This document shows positions 1-8,968 of a stretch of DNA of 64,000 nucleotides, piece after piece (position 1 is the first letter of the stretch; every line of letters begins with the position of its first letter). The DNA lies in contig NZ_JABZEO010000005.1 in assembly GCF_013385175.1 (NCBI RefSeq), forward strand, positions 186,001-250,000, in the 5' to 3' direction. The position numbers and the translations under genes are program-made. The DNA comes from Allochromatium humboldtianum (lineage in GTDB: Bacteria; Pseudomonadota; Gammaproteobacteria; Chromatiales; Chromatiaceae). The notes under the pieces were generated by a model. The model had not been told where the DNA came from. It did no database searches and worked only from the letters and a program-made list of their open reading frames with translations.

Positions 1-1141
1 GCGCGAAGGGATCCTGACCGAAACCGCTGGGTGCGATCTTGTCCGGCTCGCCCGGTAGTGGAAACTCGGAGCTGGCCGGTTCGGCGTCCGGAACCTCGAC
101 GGGTATGGCTTGGCCGTCCGGGGTCAGGCGGACCACGGGCGGTTTGCCCGTCAGCCCATCGGCCGGAACGAGGCGTTCCGGAGTCGCCGCAAAGGGCTCG
201 TCCGGCTGAGCGAAGGCATCGGACGCCATCGGTTCGTCCGATGGGGCTGGATCCATCGTCGGTCCGAACGGTGGCGAGTCCATGACCGGCGGTATGGACG
301 GGCTTTGTACGGACGCGGGTGATCCGCCGAACGGGGACGGTATGGAGGCTTCGGGTTGAGGCTCCGGCGGCGTGGGGTCGACCGCGTTCGGATCGAGCGT
401 CAGCTCGGGCGCATCGGTCAGGACATAGAGCAGCCGCTGGTCGAGCCGCGCCCAGCGGCGCCGGTCTTCCGAGATCAGGAAGCGCAGCGTGGTCCCATCA
501 GCCGACTTGAGCGCGACCGGCTCGCCGCTCGGCGTCTCGGCCAGGATCTCGACGCGCTCGGCGTGCAGACCCACCAGATCGTTCAGGGTCTCGGGTGTGA
601 GCGGGATGCCGCCCAGCCGCCCGAAGACCGGCCCGAATCCGCGCGGCACCAGTTGCGGCGAGACATAGTGGATGGGCGGCGCGATCAGCAGATGATGGAA
701 GCGATCCTGGATCAGATGCACCAGTCCCTCGCCTGCGACATAGCGCATCCGACCGACCGGGTCCGTATCGCCGAACTGGAGTTCACGTGCGTCCAGACGC
801 AGTCGGAGCCGCGCCGGCGAGAGTCCGAGTTCGCGCAGGTCGACAGTCTGAGCCGGGAAGCTGCGTTCGACCGGGGCCTCCAACAGACCGAGCAATTGAG
901 TGACGCGACCGTTGTCAGCGTCCACCTGGAAGGGCGTCTCCAGACGCCAGCCGATCGCGGTCTGAAGCAGGGTGATAGTCGGCTCGCCCGTCCGATCGAT
1001 CTCGACGCGATAGAGATCGGCGGCGGCCAGATCGGTCAGGGTCGGGACGACGTGCGCGCGCTGGAGTTCGGCGCGGATCAGCAGACCGAGCGCGACCAGG
1101 AGGATCGCCAATGCCCCATTGACCAGCCAGCGTCCGCTCAT
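1..1141 (-). CDS. DUF4340 domain protein, last gene of GldA/F/G-type ABC operon (partial, runs off window)
   Basis: The frame opens with ATG at 1141 and stays open to base 1, so the C-terminus is missing. The N-terminus starts MSGRWLVNGALAILLVALGL, a single membrane anchor. It is followed by a largely beta-type region with repeated 'L-x-L-D' and 'Y-V' elements typical of DUF4340, and then a Pro/Ser-rich, low-complexity stretch toward the window edge. DUF4340 proteins are regularly encoded after GldG-type auxiliary proteins of ABC-2 exporters, and the same order is seen here. The ATG overlaps the stop of the upstream gene (ATGA), which implies translational coupling. The substrate is unknown. 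The Pro-rich C-terminal extension is long for the family and could be a linker. Confidence 0.75.
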   Translation of the reverse strand, partial: MSGRWLVNGALAILLVALGLLIRAELQRAHVVPTLTDLAAADLYRVEIDRTGEPTITLLQTAIGWRLETPFQVDADNGRVTQLLGLLEAPVERSFPAQTVDLRELGLSPARLRLRLDARELQFGDTDPVGRMRYVAGEGLVHLIQDRFHHLLIAPPIHYVSPQLVPRGFGPVFGRLGGIPLTPETLNDLVGLHAERVEILAETPSGEPVALKSADGTTLRFLISEDRRRWARLDQRLLYVLTDAPELTLDPNAVDPTPPEPQPEASIPSPFGGSPASVQSPSIPPVMDSPPFGPTMDPAPSDEPMASDAFAQPDEPFAATPERLVPADGLTGKPPVVRLTPDGQAIPVEVPDAEPASSEFPLPGEPDKIAPSGFGQDPFA

Positions 1142-2511
1142 CGGCCCCTCCAGCGCCACCAGCGCATCCCCAGACCGCCGATCAGGAACACGCCCGGCAG
1201 CAGCACCAGCGCCCCCAGACCGATCAGGGTCCGGTGCCGTTCGTCCAACTCCAACGGCTCGGCCGCCGTCGGCGGGGGCGGGAGTTCGGGCAGATCCTCG
1301 CCCTCGCTCAGCCAGCGCAGCAGCGCCAGACCGAGCGCGCGATTGCCCTGAAGACCGAACTGGGCGTTGGACAGCAAATCACCGTCGCCCACCGCCACCA
1401 GACGCTGCTCACGCTCGCGCTCGGGGAGCGTGCGCGTGAGCGCCAGCACGACCGGCAATGGACCGGCGCGCTCGCCGATCACCTCGTCGCGCGTGAGCGG
1501 GCCGCTGAGTGTGCCGGTCTCGTTCCAGCTCTCGGCGCGGCTGGTCAGATAGGTCGCCAGCGCCCAGCCCGGCGCGACCTGGGTCTCGAAGGCCAGGGCG
1601 CCGGGCAGCAGCGCCGGTGCAGCGAGCCCTTCGGTCAGCGGGTGCGGTGCATAGTCGTCGATCACCGCTGCGGCGGTCGTCCCGAATCCGAGCCGCTCGG
1701 CTTCGGGATCGACCACCTGGCCGGGCAGGACGGCGAGACCCAGATGCTCCAGCAGGGGTTCGAGACCGCTCGGCGGACCAGGGTCCATCAGCCACAGCAG
1801 ATGACCGCCGCGATCGAGGAAGTCGATCAACGCCTCGATCTCGCCGGGAAAAAGCGGCAGTCGGGGCTGGCTGAGCACCACCAGCCGCGTGTTGTCCGGG
1901 ACGGCGCTGGTGGTGGCCAGATCCAGCGGACGCGCGATCAGGCCTAGTTCGAGCAGCTCGCGTCCCAGCCGGCCCAGATCCGTGTCGCGCTCACCCGCGA
2001 TGGCGCGCTCGCCATGCCCCTCGATGATCGCCACCCAGGCATGGCGCGGACGGGTCAGGCGCGCGATGGCCGCCGAGATCGACCGCTCGCCGATCTCGGC
2101 CAGGGTTTCGCGTCGCCCCCGGTATTCGAGCAGGATCTGACCCTGGAGCGAGACCTCGGCCTCGCGTGCCTGCTCGGGGAAGCGTCGCGGATCCAGATAG
2201 CGGATCTCCAACTCGGGATATTCGTGCGCGTAACGCTCCAGGAGTTGGCCGATCATCCTGGCCAGCGGTGTCTGCGGATCGGCGAAGACGGTCAGACGCA
2301 GTGGCGCCTCCAGCCGTTCGAGGATGGCGCGGCTCTCGCGGGTCAGCCGATGGCTCTCGGACTGGGTCCAGTCCCAAATCCGGTCGTGTCGCGCCACCAG
2401 CCAGCCGGCGGTGACGACACAGCCCAGCAGCAGAAGGGCGAAGAGCGTGTCGGCGAGCGCGCGCTCGAAGCGGTGGACGAGGACTCGGATCGCCTGTGCG
2501 CGCGTCTTCAT
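1138..2511 (-). CDS. GldG-like auxiliary protein of ABC-2 transporter
   Basis: 457-residue protein starting MKTRAQAIRVLVHRFERALA. It has an N-terminal membrane helix at about residues 20-40, a long periplasmic part of the ABC_transp_aux/GldG type (with 'SQPRLPLFPGEIEALIDFLD' and 'LLWLMDPG', as in GATase-like folds), and a C-terminal helix near 425-445 followed by a basic tail. I chose the ATG at 2511 because it overlaps the permease stop by 4 bp (ATGA) and the membrane anchor starts there; an upstream in-frame ATG would overlap the permease deeply and adds low-complexity Arg/Pro sequence. It probably works with the ATPase and permease encoded upstream in envelope export. In Bacteroidetes GldAFG supports gliding; a gliding role here is not implied. 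Confidence 0.8.
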   Translation of the reverse strand: MKTRAQAIRVLVHRFERALADTLFALLLLGCVVTAGWLVARHDRIWDWTQSESHRLTRESRAILERLEAPLRLTVFADPQTPLARMIGQLLERYAHEYPELEIRYLDPRRFPEQAREAEVSLQGQILLEYRGRRETLAEIGERSISAAIARLTRPRHAWVAIIEGHGERAIAGERDTDLGRLGRELLELGLIARPLDLATTSAVPDNTRLVVLSQPRLPLFPGEIEALIDFLDRGGHLLWLMDPGPPSGLEPLLEHLGLAVLPGQVVDPEAERLGFGTTAAAVIDDYAPHPLTEGLAAPALLPGALAFETQVAPGWALATYLTSRAESWNETGTLSGPLTRDEVIGERAGPLPVVLALTRTLPEREREQRLVAVGDGDLLSNAQFGLQGNRALGLALLRWLSEGEDLPELPPPPTAAEPLELDERHRTLIGLGALVLLPGVFLIGGLGMRWWRWRGR

Positions 2512-3245
2512 TGCAGTCGCCGATTGGCCAGATGCCGGTGGGCCAGGGCCAGGAAGAAGCCCGTGAAGAAGAGGAAATAAGCCAGGTCGCTCAGACGCAC
2601 GGCCCCGAGCAGGAAGCGGAACAGATGCTCGTTCCAGGACAGCCAGCCGAAGAGCGAGAGCGTCTGGGCGGTGAGCGACTCGGCGCGTCCGATGATCGAG
2701 AACAGCAGCAGGAGGCCGAAGGCGATCAACACCGCCGCGCCCGGCTGTTCGGTGAGACTGGAGGCTTGGAGGCCAATGGCGCCGAAGAACAGGGCCGCGA
2801 GCCACAGACCCAGGGTAGCCGCCGCGACCTGACCGAGATCGAGCGTGGCCGCGCCGCTCAAGAGCGCCAGATTGGCCGCCGGCAGCAGACAGAGCGGGGT
2901 GATCAGGACCGCCAGTGCGATGAACTTGCCGAGCAGGATCTCGATCAGGCGGGCCGGAGCGGCGGCGAGCAGGTCATAGCCGCCGTCGCGAAACTCCGCG
3001 CTCAGCATCCGCATGGCCAGCAGCGGCGCGGCGAACATGGCGAGCACGGCGGCGAATCCGAACAGGTTCACACACAGCTCCTGGGTGAGCGAGGCCGAAC
3101 GCTCCCCGGCATCCAGAGCGCTGAAGTCCTCGACGACCTGGAGGAAGATCCAGGCCAGGACCACCTGCCCCACGCCCAGCAGCACCCAGAGCAGCGGCGT
3201 CACCAGTCCGCTGCGGATCTCGCGCGCGGCGATGGTCCCGATCAT
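2508..3245 (-). CDS. ABC-2 type transporter permease (GldF-like)
   Basis: 245-residue polytopic membrane protein with about six hydrophobic helices and the ABC-2 layout: an N-terminal helix (TPLLWVLLGVGQVVLAWIFL), a conserved 'EFRDGGYDLLAAAP' amphipathic segment before helix 3, and a C-terminal helix near 'LAYFLFFTGFFLALAHRHL'. It starts within the stop of the ATPase gene (ATGA) and ends within the start of the GldG-like gene, so the three products are probably made in fixed ratio. It likely forms the membrane channel of an exporter whose substrate cannot be read from the sequence. Confidence 0.85.
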   Translation of the reverse strand: MIGTIAAREIRSGLVTPLLWVLLGVGQVVLAWIFLQVVEDFSALDAGERSASLTQELCVNLFGFAAVLAMFAAPLLAMRMLSAEFRDGGYDLLAAAPARLIEILLGKFIALAVLITPLCLLPAANLALLSGAATLDLGQVAAATLGLWLAALFFGAIGLQASSLTEQPGAAVLIAFGLLLLFSIIGRAESLTAQTLSLFGWLSWNEHLFRFLLGAVRLSDLAYFLFFTGFFLALAHRHLANRRLQ

Positions 3246-4159
3246 GCGTGTTCCTCCGCGCCGATGAGATCGAAGAAGGTTCGCTCCAGATCACTGCGCT
3301 CGGGCGTCAGCTCGAACAGTTCCAGACCCGCCAGCAGGATGGCGCGCGCCAGATCGGCCGAAGTCGCCTCGGCGCGCAGATCGACCTGGAACTGATTCGG
3401 CCCGATGGCGAGCGCGCCGGCGACCGGCGCCAGATCGTTCAGATGCATGACATGGGTCTCGCCGCCCAGACGCACCCGCCAGAGATTGGTCGGACGTGCC
3501 GTGCGTGTCTCGGCATCGAAGCGCACCCGTCCCTGATGCAGGATCATCACCCGATCGCACACCGACTGGACCTCGGGCAACAGATGGCTGGAGAGGATGA
3601 TGCCGCTGTCCTGCGCCAGATCGCGGATGAGTCCGCGCAGTTCGCGCATCTGCACCGGGTCGAGTCCCTCGGTCGGCTCGTCGAGGATCAGGAGCGGCGG
3701 GCGGTGCAGGATCGCCTGGGCCAGACCGAGCCGCTGGCGGTAGCCTCGGGAGAGTTTGGCGATCAGCCGCCGGCCCTGATCCTCCAGGCCGCAGCGCTGT
3801 TTGGCGGTGGCGATGGCCTCGGGGATGGCGCGTCGGGGCAGACGGTGCAGATGGGCGCAATGGGTCAGATATTCGTCGACCCGCAGTTCGGGATGGAGCG
3901 GCGGGCGCTCGGGCAGATAGCCCAGATGGCGTTTGGCCGCCAGCGGTCGGCGCACCAGATCGAGACCGAGGATCTCGATGCGGCCCGAGGTTGGGGCGAG
4001 CAGTCCGCTCAGGAGCCGCAGACAGGTGGTCTTGCCCGCCCCGTTCGGCCCGAGCAACCCCAGTACCTGCCCGCGCTCCAGGCACAGATCGACGCCGGAC
4101 AGGGCCGAATGGCGTCCGAAGTCGCGGCTGAGATCGGTGACGCGAAGGAGTGTCTCCAT
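3242..4159 (-). CDS. ABC transporter ATP-binding protein (GldA-like)
   Basis: 305-residue ABC ATPase. Walker A is LLGPNGAGKTTCLRLL at about residue 35, the signature is 'LSRGYRQRLGLAQAI', Walker B is LLILDEPTEGLDP, and the switch His lies in 'ILSSHLLPEVQ'. The C-terminal ~90 residues form the regulatory extension common in ABC-2 exporters. It is the first gene of the four-gene operon; all three junctions are 4-bp ATGA overlaps. A 81-bp gap separates it from the sugar dehydratase gene upstream on the same strand, so read-through from that gene is possible but not shown. Confidence 0.9.
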   Translation of the reverse strand: METLLRVTDLSRDFGRHSALSGVDLCLERGQVLGLLGPNGAGKTTCLRLLSGLLAPTSGRIEILGLDLVRRPLAAKRHLGYLPERPPLHPELRVDEYLTHCAHLHRLPRRAIPEAIATAKQRCGLEDQGRRLIAKLSRGYRQRLGLAQAILHRPPLLILDEPTEGLDPVQMRELRGLIRDLAQDSGIILSSHLLPEVQSVCDRVMILHQGRVRFDAETRTARPTNLWRVRLGGETHVMHLNDLAPVAGALAIGPNQFQVDLRAEATSADLARAILLAGLELFELTPERSDLERTFFDLIGAEEHA

Positions 4160-4240
4160 GGTCGCGCGAAGATAACCGGTCTCAGCCGTCTTGCCAAACC
4201 CTGAAATCCGGGATCTCCGGAGCCCACAGAGATCGGTCCG

Positions 4241-6097
4241 TCAATGATCGAGCGCTCGATCGTCGGCGGCCCCAATGGGAACCAAGCGCGTCAGCAGCGC
4301 CATGGCGCTGTGCTCGTTCTGTGCGTTCAGTGCGTCTTCCAGCTCACTGAGCGCCGTCGCGAGCACGCCGGTCTCCAGGGTCTCGGCACAGCGCGCGATG
4401 TGGATGCGTGGATGCGGCGTATCGGCGAAACCCTCGGTCGGATAGAACAGCTCCTCGTACAGCTTCTCACCCGGACGCAGGCCTGTGTATTCGATGCGAA
4501 TGTCGCGTTCGGGTTCGCGTCCGGACAGCCGGATCATCTGCTCGGCCAGATAGCGGATCTTCACCGGCTCGCCCATGTCGAGCACGAAGGTCTCGCCGCC
4601 CCGACCGATCACGGCCGCCTGCATGATGAGCTGACAGGCCTCCGGAATGGTCATGAAGAAGCGCTCGATCTCGGGATGGGTCACGGTCAGCGGCCCGCCG
4701 CGCTCGATCTGCTGCTGGAAACGCGGCACCACGCTCCCGGCCGACCCCAGCACATTGCCGAAGCGCACCGTCATGAAGCGACAGGCCGAGCGCCGCTGCA
4801 CATCCTGACAGATCAGCTCGGCGAAACGCTTGGTCGCGCCCATCACATTGGTCGGATTGACCGCCTTGTCGGTCGAGATCAGCACGAAACGCTCGCAGCC
4901 CCAGGCGTCGGCGGCGGCGGCGATGGTGCGCGTCCCCAGTACATTGTTGGCGAGCGCCGCCAGCACCTGATCCTGCAACAGCGGAACGTGCTTGTAGGCC
5001 GCGGCATGGAAGACCACGTCCGGACGCTGCCGTGCAAAGAGCCGATCGAGCGCCGTCGCATTGGCGACATCGATCAGATGACGCGACAAGGGCGGCGGCT
5101 CGGGTCCATCCAGCAACTCGGTCTCGATACGATAGAGGTTGTATTCGCTGTGGTCGATCAGGATGAGTCGGCTGGGGCGACAGCGGGCCAGTTGACGACA
5201 GAGTTCCGAGCCGATCGAACCACCCGCCCCGCTGACCAGGATCACGCGCCCGGCCAGCCCCCGTTCGACCGCGTCCCAGTCCAGGGTCACGGGATCGCGC
5301 CCCAATAGATCCTCGATCGAGACCGCCCGGAGCTGATTGACCGCCACGCGCCCGGCCATCAGCTCCTTGGTCTGGGGCACGGTGCGAAACGGGCGTCCGG
5401 CCGTCTCGCACAGTTCGACCAGTCGCTGCATCTGGTGCGCCGAGGCACTGGGCGCCGCCAGCAGGATGACATCGATGCCGAACAGTTCGACCAGACGCGG
5501 AATGTCGTCCGCCGTGCCCCGGATCGGGACGCCGTGCACCACGCCGCCCTGACGATGCGGTTTGTCGTCGACGAAGGCCACGGGCACATAGCCGCACTGC
5601 CGATCGCGCAACAGGTCGCGCACCAGCATCTCGCCGGCACGTCCGGCGCCGACGATCAGCACCCGCCGGCCGCCGCTGAAGTCCAGCCGCCGATCCTTCA
5701 GCCAGCGATAGAGCAGCCGCGGCCCGGCCAGCAGCATCAGCTGGAAGATCACGAACAGCACCGGCAGCGAGCGCGGCACATAGGCCATGCGGTTGAGCGC
5801 GAACAGCACGAACAGCAGCAGCGTGGTGCCGACCAGCACCGCCAGGGCGATGCGCACCAGGTCGTTCAGCGAGGCGAAGCGCCACACGCCCCGATAGAGG
5901 CCGAAGGCCCAGTAGACAGGGCCCATCACCAGCACCACCAGCGGCAGGGTGTCGACGGCCTCCTCGATGAACTCCGGCGGCACATAGCCCAGGTTGAAGC
6001 GCATCCAGTAGGCCAGACCCCAGGCCGCCGGGATCATCAGCATGTCATGCAGGAACACCAGCAGGCGCGAGCGGGCGCGTTGTAACCACAGGCTCAT
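4241..6097 (-). CDS. Nucleoside-diphosphate-sugar 4,6-dehydratase, WbpM/CapD type
   Basis: 618-residue membrane-anchored SDR enzyme. Four hydrophobic helices fill about residues 10-120. They are followed by a first Rossmann domain (RRVLIVGAGRAGEMLVRDLL) and a second, catalytic Rossmann domain (VSGAGGSIGSELCRQL). The catalytic region reads 'STDKAVNPTNVMGATKRFAE', where Met replaces the usual SDR Tyr, as known for WbpM. Family members turn UDP-GlcNAc into 4-keto-6-deoxy sugar for O-antigen, capsule or glycan precursors. Length matches the family (600-650). It overlaps the stop of the decayed LegC-like frame by 4 bp, so it once belonged to a larger sugar operon. Confidence 0.9.
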   Translation of the reverse strand: MSLWLQRARSRLLVFLHDMLMIPAAWGLAYWMRFNLGYVPPEFIEEAVDTLPLVVLVMGPVYWAFGLYRGVWRFASLNDLVRIALAVLVGTTLLLFVLFALNRMAYVPRSLPVLFVIFQLMLLAGPRLLYRWLKDRRLDFSGGRRVLIVGAGRAGEMLVRDLLRDRQCGYVPVAFVDDKPHRQGGVVHGVPIRGTADDIPRLVELFGIDVILLAAPSASAHQMQRLVELCETAGRPFRTVPQTKELMAGRVAVNQLRAVSIEDLLGRDPVTLDWDAVERGLAGRVILVSGAGGSIGSELCRQLARCRPSRLILIDHSEYNLYRIETELLDGPEPPPLSRHLIDVANATALDRLFARQRPDVVFHAAAYKHVPLLQDQVLAALANNVLGTRTIAAAADAWGCERFVLISTDKAVNPTNVMGATKRFAELICQDVQRRSACRFMTVRFGNVLGSAGSVVPRFQQQIERGGPLTVTHPEIERFFMTIPEACQLIMQAAVIGRGGETFVLDMGEPVKIRYLAEQMIRLSGREPERDIRIEYTGLRPGEKLYEELFYPTEGFADTPHPRIHIARCAETLETGVLATALSELEDALNAQNEHSAMALLTRLVPIGAADDRALDH

Positions 6098-6447
6098 CGG
6101 GACGACAAAGCCTGTGCCGGATCGAGTCGTCGAGGCGACTGTCGCATCAGCGGATCACGCTCTTCGAGATCGCGGGTCGGGAAGGCATTGAGCCAGTAGT
6201 TGGACCGGGCGCCGTCCGGCTCGCGGATGAAGACGCGATCCCGGGTCGCGAACCAGACGGCATGGTGTTCGGCCAGGGCGTCGGGCCGGACCGGATGGCC
6301 GCAGGTGTGCATGGGCACGCAGGCGCGATCACGATCCGTAAAGCGCGGGGCATGGAGCGGGATGAAGTCCCGGGTCGCATAGCGCGCCCGGATCATGTCG
6401 ACGAGTGCGTCGGCGAAAGTCTCGATATCCGTGTTCATATCCTGCAC
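6094..6447 (-). pseudogene. Internally deleted LegC-like DegT/DnrJ aminotransferase remnant
   Basis: An open 117-residue frame that reads as joined fragments of a much larger protein (family about 380 residues). The start 'ALVDMIRARYATRDFIPLHA' matches the N-terminal substrate-site region of LegC-type aminotransferases. 'VPMHTCGHPVRPDALAE' matches their central 'PxHxxGHP' segment, and 'EPDGARSNYWLNAF' matches a C-terminal segment. The PLP-lysine region and most of the fold are missing, so I call it a pseudogene despite the intact frame. An alternative is a small protein of unknown function. Family assignment is from remembered motifs and would need a profile search. It ends inside the start codon of the dehydratase gene. 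Confidence 0.5.
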
Positions 6448-6456
6448 AGTACAACA

Positions 6457-6689
6457 TCACATCCTGTCGTCGAGATAGCGCCCGGTGTCGCGGTGCTCGA
6501 AATCGGGCAGTCTGTCATGGAAGAGGCGACCCGTTCAGCGCGCGTCCAGAGTCCGTGGGCCTCGTCTTCCGTCGCGCAAGGATAGGGTTCATAGCCCTGG
6601 GCCGACAAGTACCGTTCGGCGATTTCGGCGAACTCGACCGAGCCGCAATCGGTGGCGAAGGTGCGGAAGTCGCCGTCGATATGCCTGAC
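6457..6689 (-). pseudogene. Frameshifted C-terminal remnant, probably a nucleotide-sugar biosynthesis gene
   Basis: On the minus strand one frame encodes 'HIDGDFRTFATDCGSVEFAE' followed by 'IAERYLSAQGYEPYPCATED', with a stop codon just upstream and no start. After a shift of frame near 6530 another frame gives 'RLFHDRLPDFEHRDTGRYLD' and a stop. Both stretches have normal protein-like composition, unlike random shadow frames. Sitting directly before a decayed LegC-like gene, this fits the tail of a sugar dehydratase of the same pathway, but I cannot assign the family firmly. The rest of 6690-6890 has no coding signal; it is more AT-rich and should hold the promoter of the helicase gene. Confidence 0.35.
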
Positions 6690-6891
6690 CTACGTCCAGT
6701 TATGGCTCCACGACACGTTTCAAGAAGGCCTGCTGGGCGCTGGGAAGGAGCGTGTTTTTGTCCAAAGTCCAGCTTGTGTAGTCGCGAGATTTTATTGATA
6801 ATGCCCGGTTATTCCGCGACTCCCCTCTAGGCTGGCCGGTCGGCCTTCTCCAAGGGTTCGCCCTTACCTCCCTCCGAGAGGCCCCTCCATC

Positions 6892-8892
6892 ATGGATACC
6901 CCAGACGAAACGAGCGTCGGCTTCGACGCGCTCGGTCTTTCACCCGTGATCGCGCAAGCGGTCCAGAACCTCGGCTACGAATCCCCGACGGCGATCCAGA
7001 GCCAGTGTATCCCGCATCTCTTGGCCGGTCGCGATCTGCTCGGCCAGGCCCAGACCGGCACCGGCAAGACCGCGGCCTTCGCCCTGCCGATGCTCAGCCG
7101 TCTCGATCCGGATCTGCGCAAACCTCAGGTGCTGGTGCTCACGCCCACGCGCGAACTGGCGCTCCAGGTCGCCGAAGCCTTCCAGCGCTATGCCACGGAT
7201 CTCAAGGGCTTCAATGTCCTGCCCATCTATGGCGGTCAGGGCTACGGGCTGCAACTCTCGCAACTCAAGCGCAATCCACAGGTGATCGTCGGCACGCCGG
7301 GGCGGGTCATGGACCACATCCGTCGCGGCACCCTGGCGCTGGACGCGATCCGCGCCCTGGTGCTGGACGAGGCCGACGAGATGCTCAACATGGGCTTCGC
7401 CGAGGACATCGACTGGATCTTCGACCAGGCTCCTGCTGAACGTCAGGTCGCGCTGTTCTCGGCCACCATGCCGCCGGCCATCCGGCGCGTGGCTCAGACG
7501 CGACTGGTCGATCCGGTCGAGGTCAAGATCGCCGCCAATTCCGAGACGGTCGACACCATCGAGCAGCATCACTGCATCGTCACCCGCTTCCATAAGCTCG
7601 ATGCGCTCACCCGCATCATGGAGCTGGAGCCGTTCGACGGGCTGCTGATCTTCGTGCGCACCAAGAACGCCACGACCGAACTGGCCGACAAGCTCAAGGC
7701 GCACGGTTTCGCCGCTGAGCCGCTCAATGGCGACATGAACCAGGAGATGCGCGAGCGCACCGTCGAGCGGCTCAAGCAGGGTCAGCTCGATGTGCTGGTC
7801 GCCACCGATGTCGCCGCGCGCGGTCTGGACGTCGAGCGCATCAGCCATGTGGTCAACTACGACATCCCGACCGATCCCTCGGCTTATGTGCACCGTATCG
7901 GTCGCACCGGACGCGCCGGACGCGCCGGACGGGCGATCCTGCTGGTCGAGCCGCGCGAGCGTGGGCTGCTCAAGTCGATCGAGCGCGTCATCCGGCGTCC
8001 GATCCCGTCGATGGAACCGCCCTCGGCCGCCGCGCTCAGCGAGTCGCGCATCGACCGCTTCGTCGACGAGATCCGTAAGGCCCAGTCGGAACAGGATCTG
8101 GATTTCTTCTATCGCCTGCTCGCCCGCATCAGTCAGGAGCAGGAGATCGAGATGCTGGACATCGCCGCCGCGCTGGCCTATCTCAATCAGCGTGAGCGGC
8201 CGTTGAACGTCAAGGAAGATCCGCCGCGCCCGCCCAAGCGCTTCGACGAGCGCGGCGAGCGTGGACGCGGGCGCGATGGGGATCGGCGTCAGGGCGGCTG
8301 GGAGGATCGTCCGCCGCGCCGCGAGCGTTTCGAGGAGCGCGACGGGAATCGCGACGAGCGCCGGCCGCGTTTCGATCGGGCCGAACGCTCGGAGCGTCCG
8401 GAGCGCCCCGAACGCGGTCAACCGCGCCGCGATGATGCCGACCTGACCAGCTACCGCATCGAGGTCGGCCATCAGCACGGCGTGAGTCCGCGCGAGATCG
8501 TCGGCGCCATCGCCAACGAATCCGGCCTGGAAGGGCGCTATATCGGCCGCATCGACATCCGTGACGATCACTCGGTCGTCGACCTGCCCAAGGGGATGCC
8601 GAACGAGGTCTTCCAGCATCTCAAGCGTGTCTATGTGCGCGGTCAGGCGCTGCGGATCACGCCGGCCGATGAGAGCGCCGGAGCCGGGCGGGGCGGAGCC
8701 TGGGAAGGACGCCGTGACTCGGGCCGCGACCGCTCGGGTCCGCCGCGCGAGCGTGAGGCGAGACCGCCGCGCGCCGGAGGCGACTTCCAGCGCCGTGACC
8801 GCGACGGCTATGCACCGCGCCGGCCGAGCTCGGGCAAGAGCAACGACGGCGGCAAGCGCGGTCCGGGCTCGGGACGTAAATTCCGCGATTGA
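6892..8892 (+). CDS. deaD: DEAD-box ATP-dependent RNA helicase DeaD/CsdA
   Basis: 666 residues with all helicase motifs: Q motif before AQTGTGKT (residues 53-60), PTRELALQV, TPGRV, VLDEADE (about 158), SAT (about 188), RGLDVERISHVVNYD (about 309) and HRIGRTGR (about 333), where GRAGRAGRA is a small in-frame repeat. A charged Arg/Asp/Glu/Gly-rich linker (about 440-515) leads to a DbpA-type RNA-binding domain at about 519-595, then an RGG-like basic tail. This layout is that of DeaD/CsdA, which unwinds structured RNA during ribosome assembly, mRNA decay and cold adaptation. The upstream region is AT-rich, consistent with a structured leader as known for csdA, but no specific element is visible. 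Confidence 0.93.
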   Translation: MDTPDETSVGFDALGLSPVIAQAVQNLGYESPTAIQSQCIPHLLAGRDLLGQAQTGTGKTAAFALPMLSRLDPDLRKPQVLVLTPTRELALQVAEAFQRYATDLKGFNVLPIYGGQGYGLQLSQLKRNPQVIVGTPGRVMDHIRRGTLALDAIRALVLDEADEMLNMGFAEDIDWIFDQAPAERQVALFSATMPPAIRRVAQTRLVDPVEVKIAANSETVDTIEQHHCIVTRFHKLDALTRIMELEPFDGLLIFVRTKNATTELADKLKAHGFAAEPLNGDMNQEMRERTVERLKQGQLDVLVATDVAARGLDVERISHVVNYDIPTDPSAYVHRIGRTGRAGRAGRAILLVEPRERGLLKSIERVIRRPIPSMEPPSAAALSESRIDRFVDEIRKAQSEQDLDFFYRLLARISQEQEIEMLDIAAALAYLNQRERPLNVKEDPPRPPKRFDERGERGRGRDGDRRQGGWEDRPPRRERFEERDGNRDERRPRFDRAERSERPERPERGQPRRDDADLTSYRIEVGHQHGVSPREIVGAIANESGLEGRYIGRIDIRDDHSVVDLPKGMPNEVFQHLKRVYVRGQALRITPADESAGAGRGGAWEGRRDSGRDRSGPPREREARPPRAGGDFQRRDRDGYAPRRPSSGKSNDGGKRGPGSGRKFRD

Positions 8893-8910
8893 GCAAGATC
8901 ACTGGATAGT

Positions 8911-8926
8911 TGGCGGATTATTTGCT
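8911..8926 (+). promoter_or_regulatory. Sigma54 (-24/-12) promoter of SIR2-like gene
   Basis: TGGCGGATTATTTGCT matches the sigma54 consensus TGGCACGNNNNTTGCW at the invariant GG and GC pairs with correct 10-bp spacing. The predicted transcription start is near 8937, about 32 bp before the ATG of the SIR2-like gene. No perfect TGT-N10-ACA activator site is visible in the expected 80-150 bp upstream, which lies inside the helicase gene. Confidence 0.65.
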
Positions 8927-8930
8927 TCAT

Positions 8931-8968
8931 CTTCGTGAACAACCCTCCTTGTATCGGAAGTCACGAAG
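8931..8968 (+). promoter_or_regulatory. Inverted repeat in leader directly before start codon
   Basis: CTTCGTGA (8931-8938) and TCACGAAG (8961-8968) form a perfect 8-bp inverted repeat whose right arm ends one base before the ATG. The GGAAG ribosome-binding sequence lies in the loop next to the right arm. It could fold in the mRNA and affect translation, or be a protein site. Function is inference. Confidence 0.4.

Noticed and set aside
4160-4240. Terminator between the sugar dehydratase and the ABC operon
   Set aside because: Only a weak CCGG...CCGG pairing is visible and no T-tract; not supported.
6940-8619. Long minus-strand frame opposite deaD
   Set aside because: It is the mirror of a GC-rich coding sequence with strong codon bias; the plus strand has all DEAD-box motifs. 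The same applies to long frames opposite gspE-like, ctpA, capD-like and oad genes.
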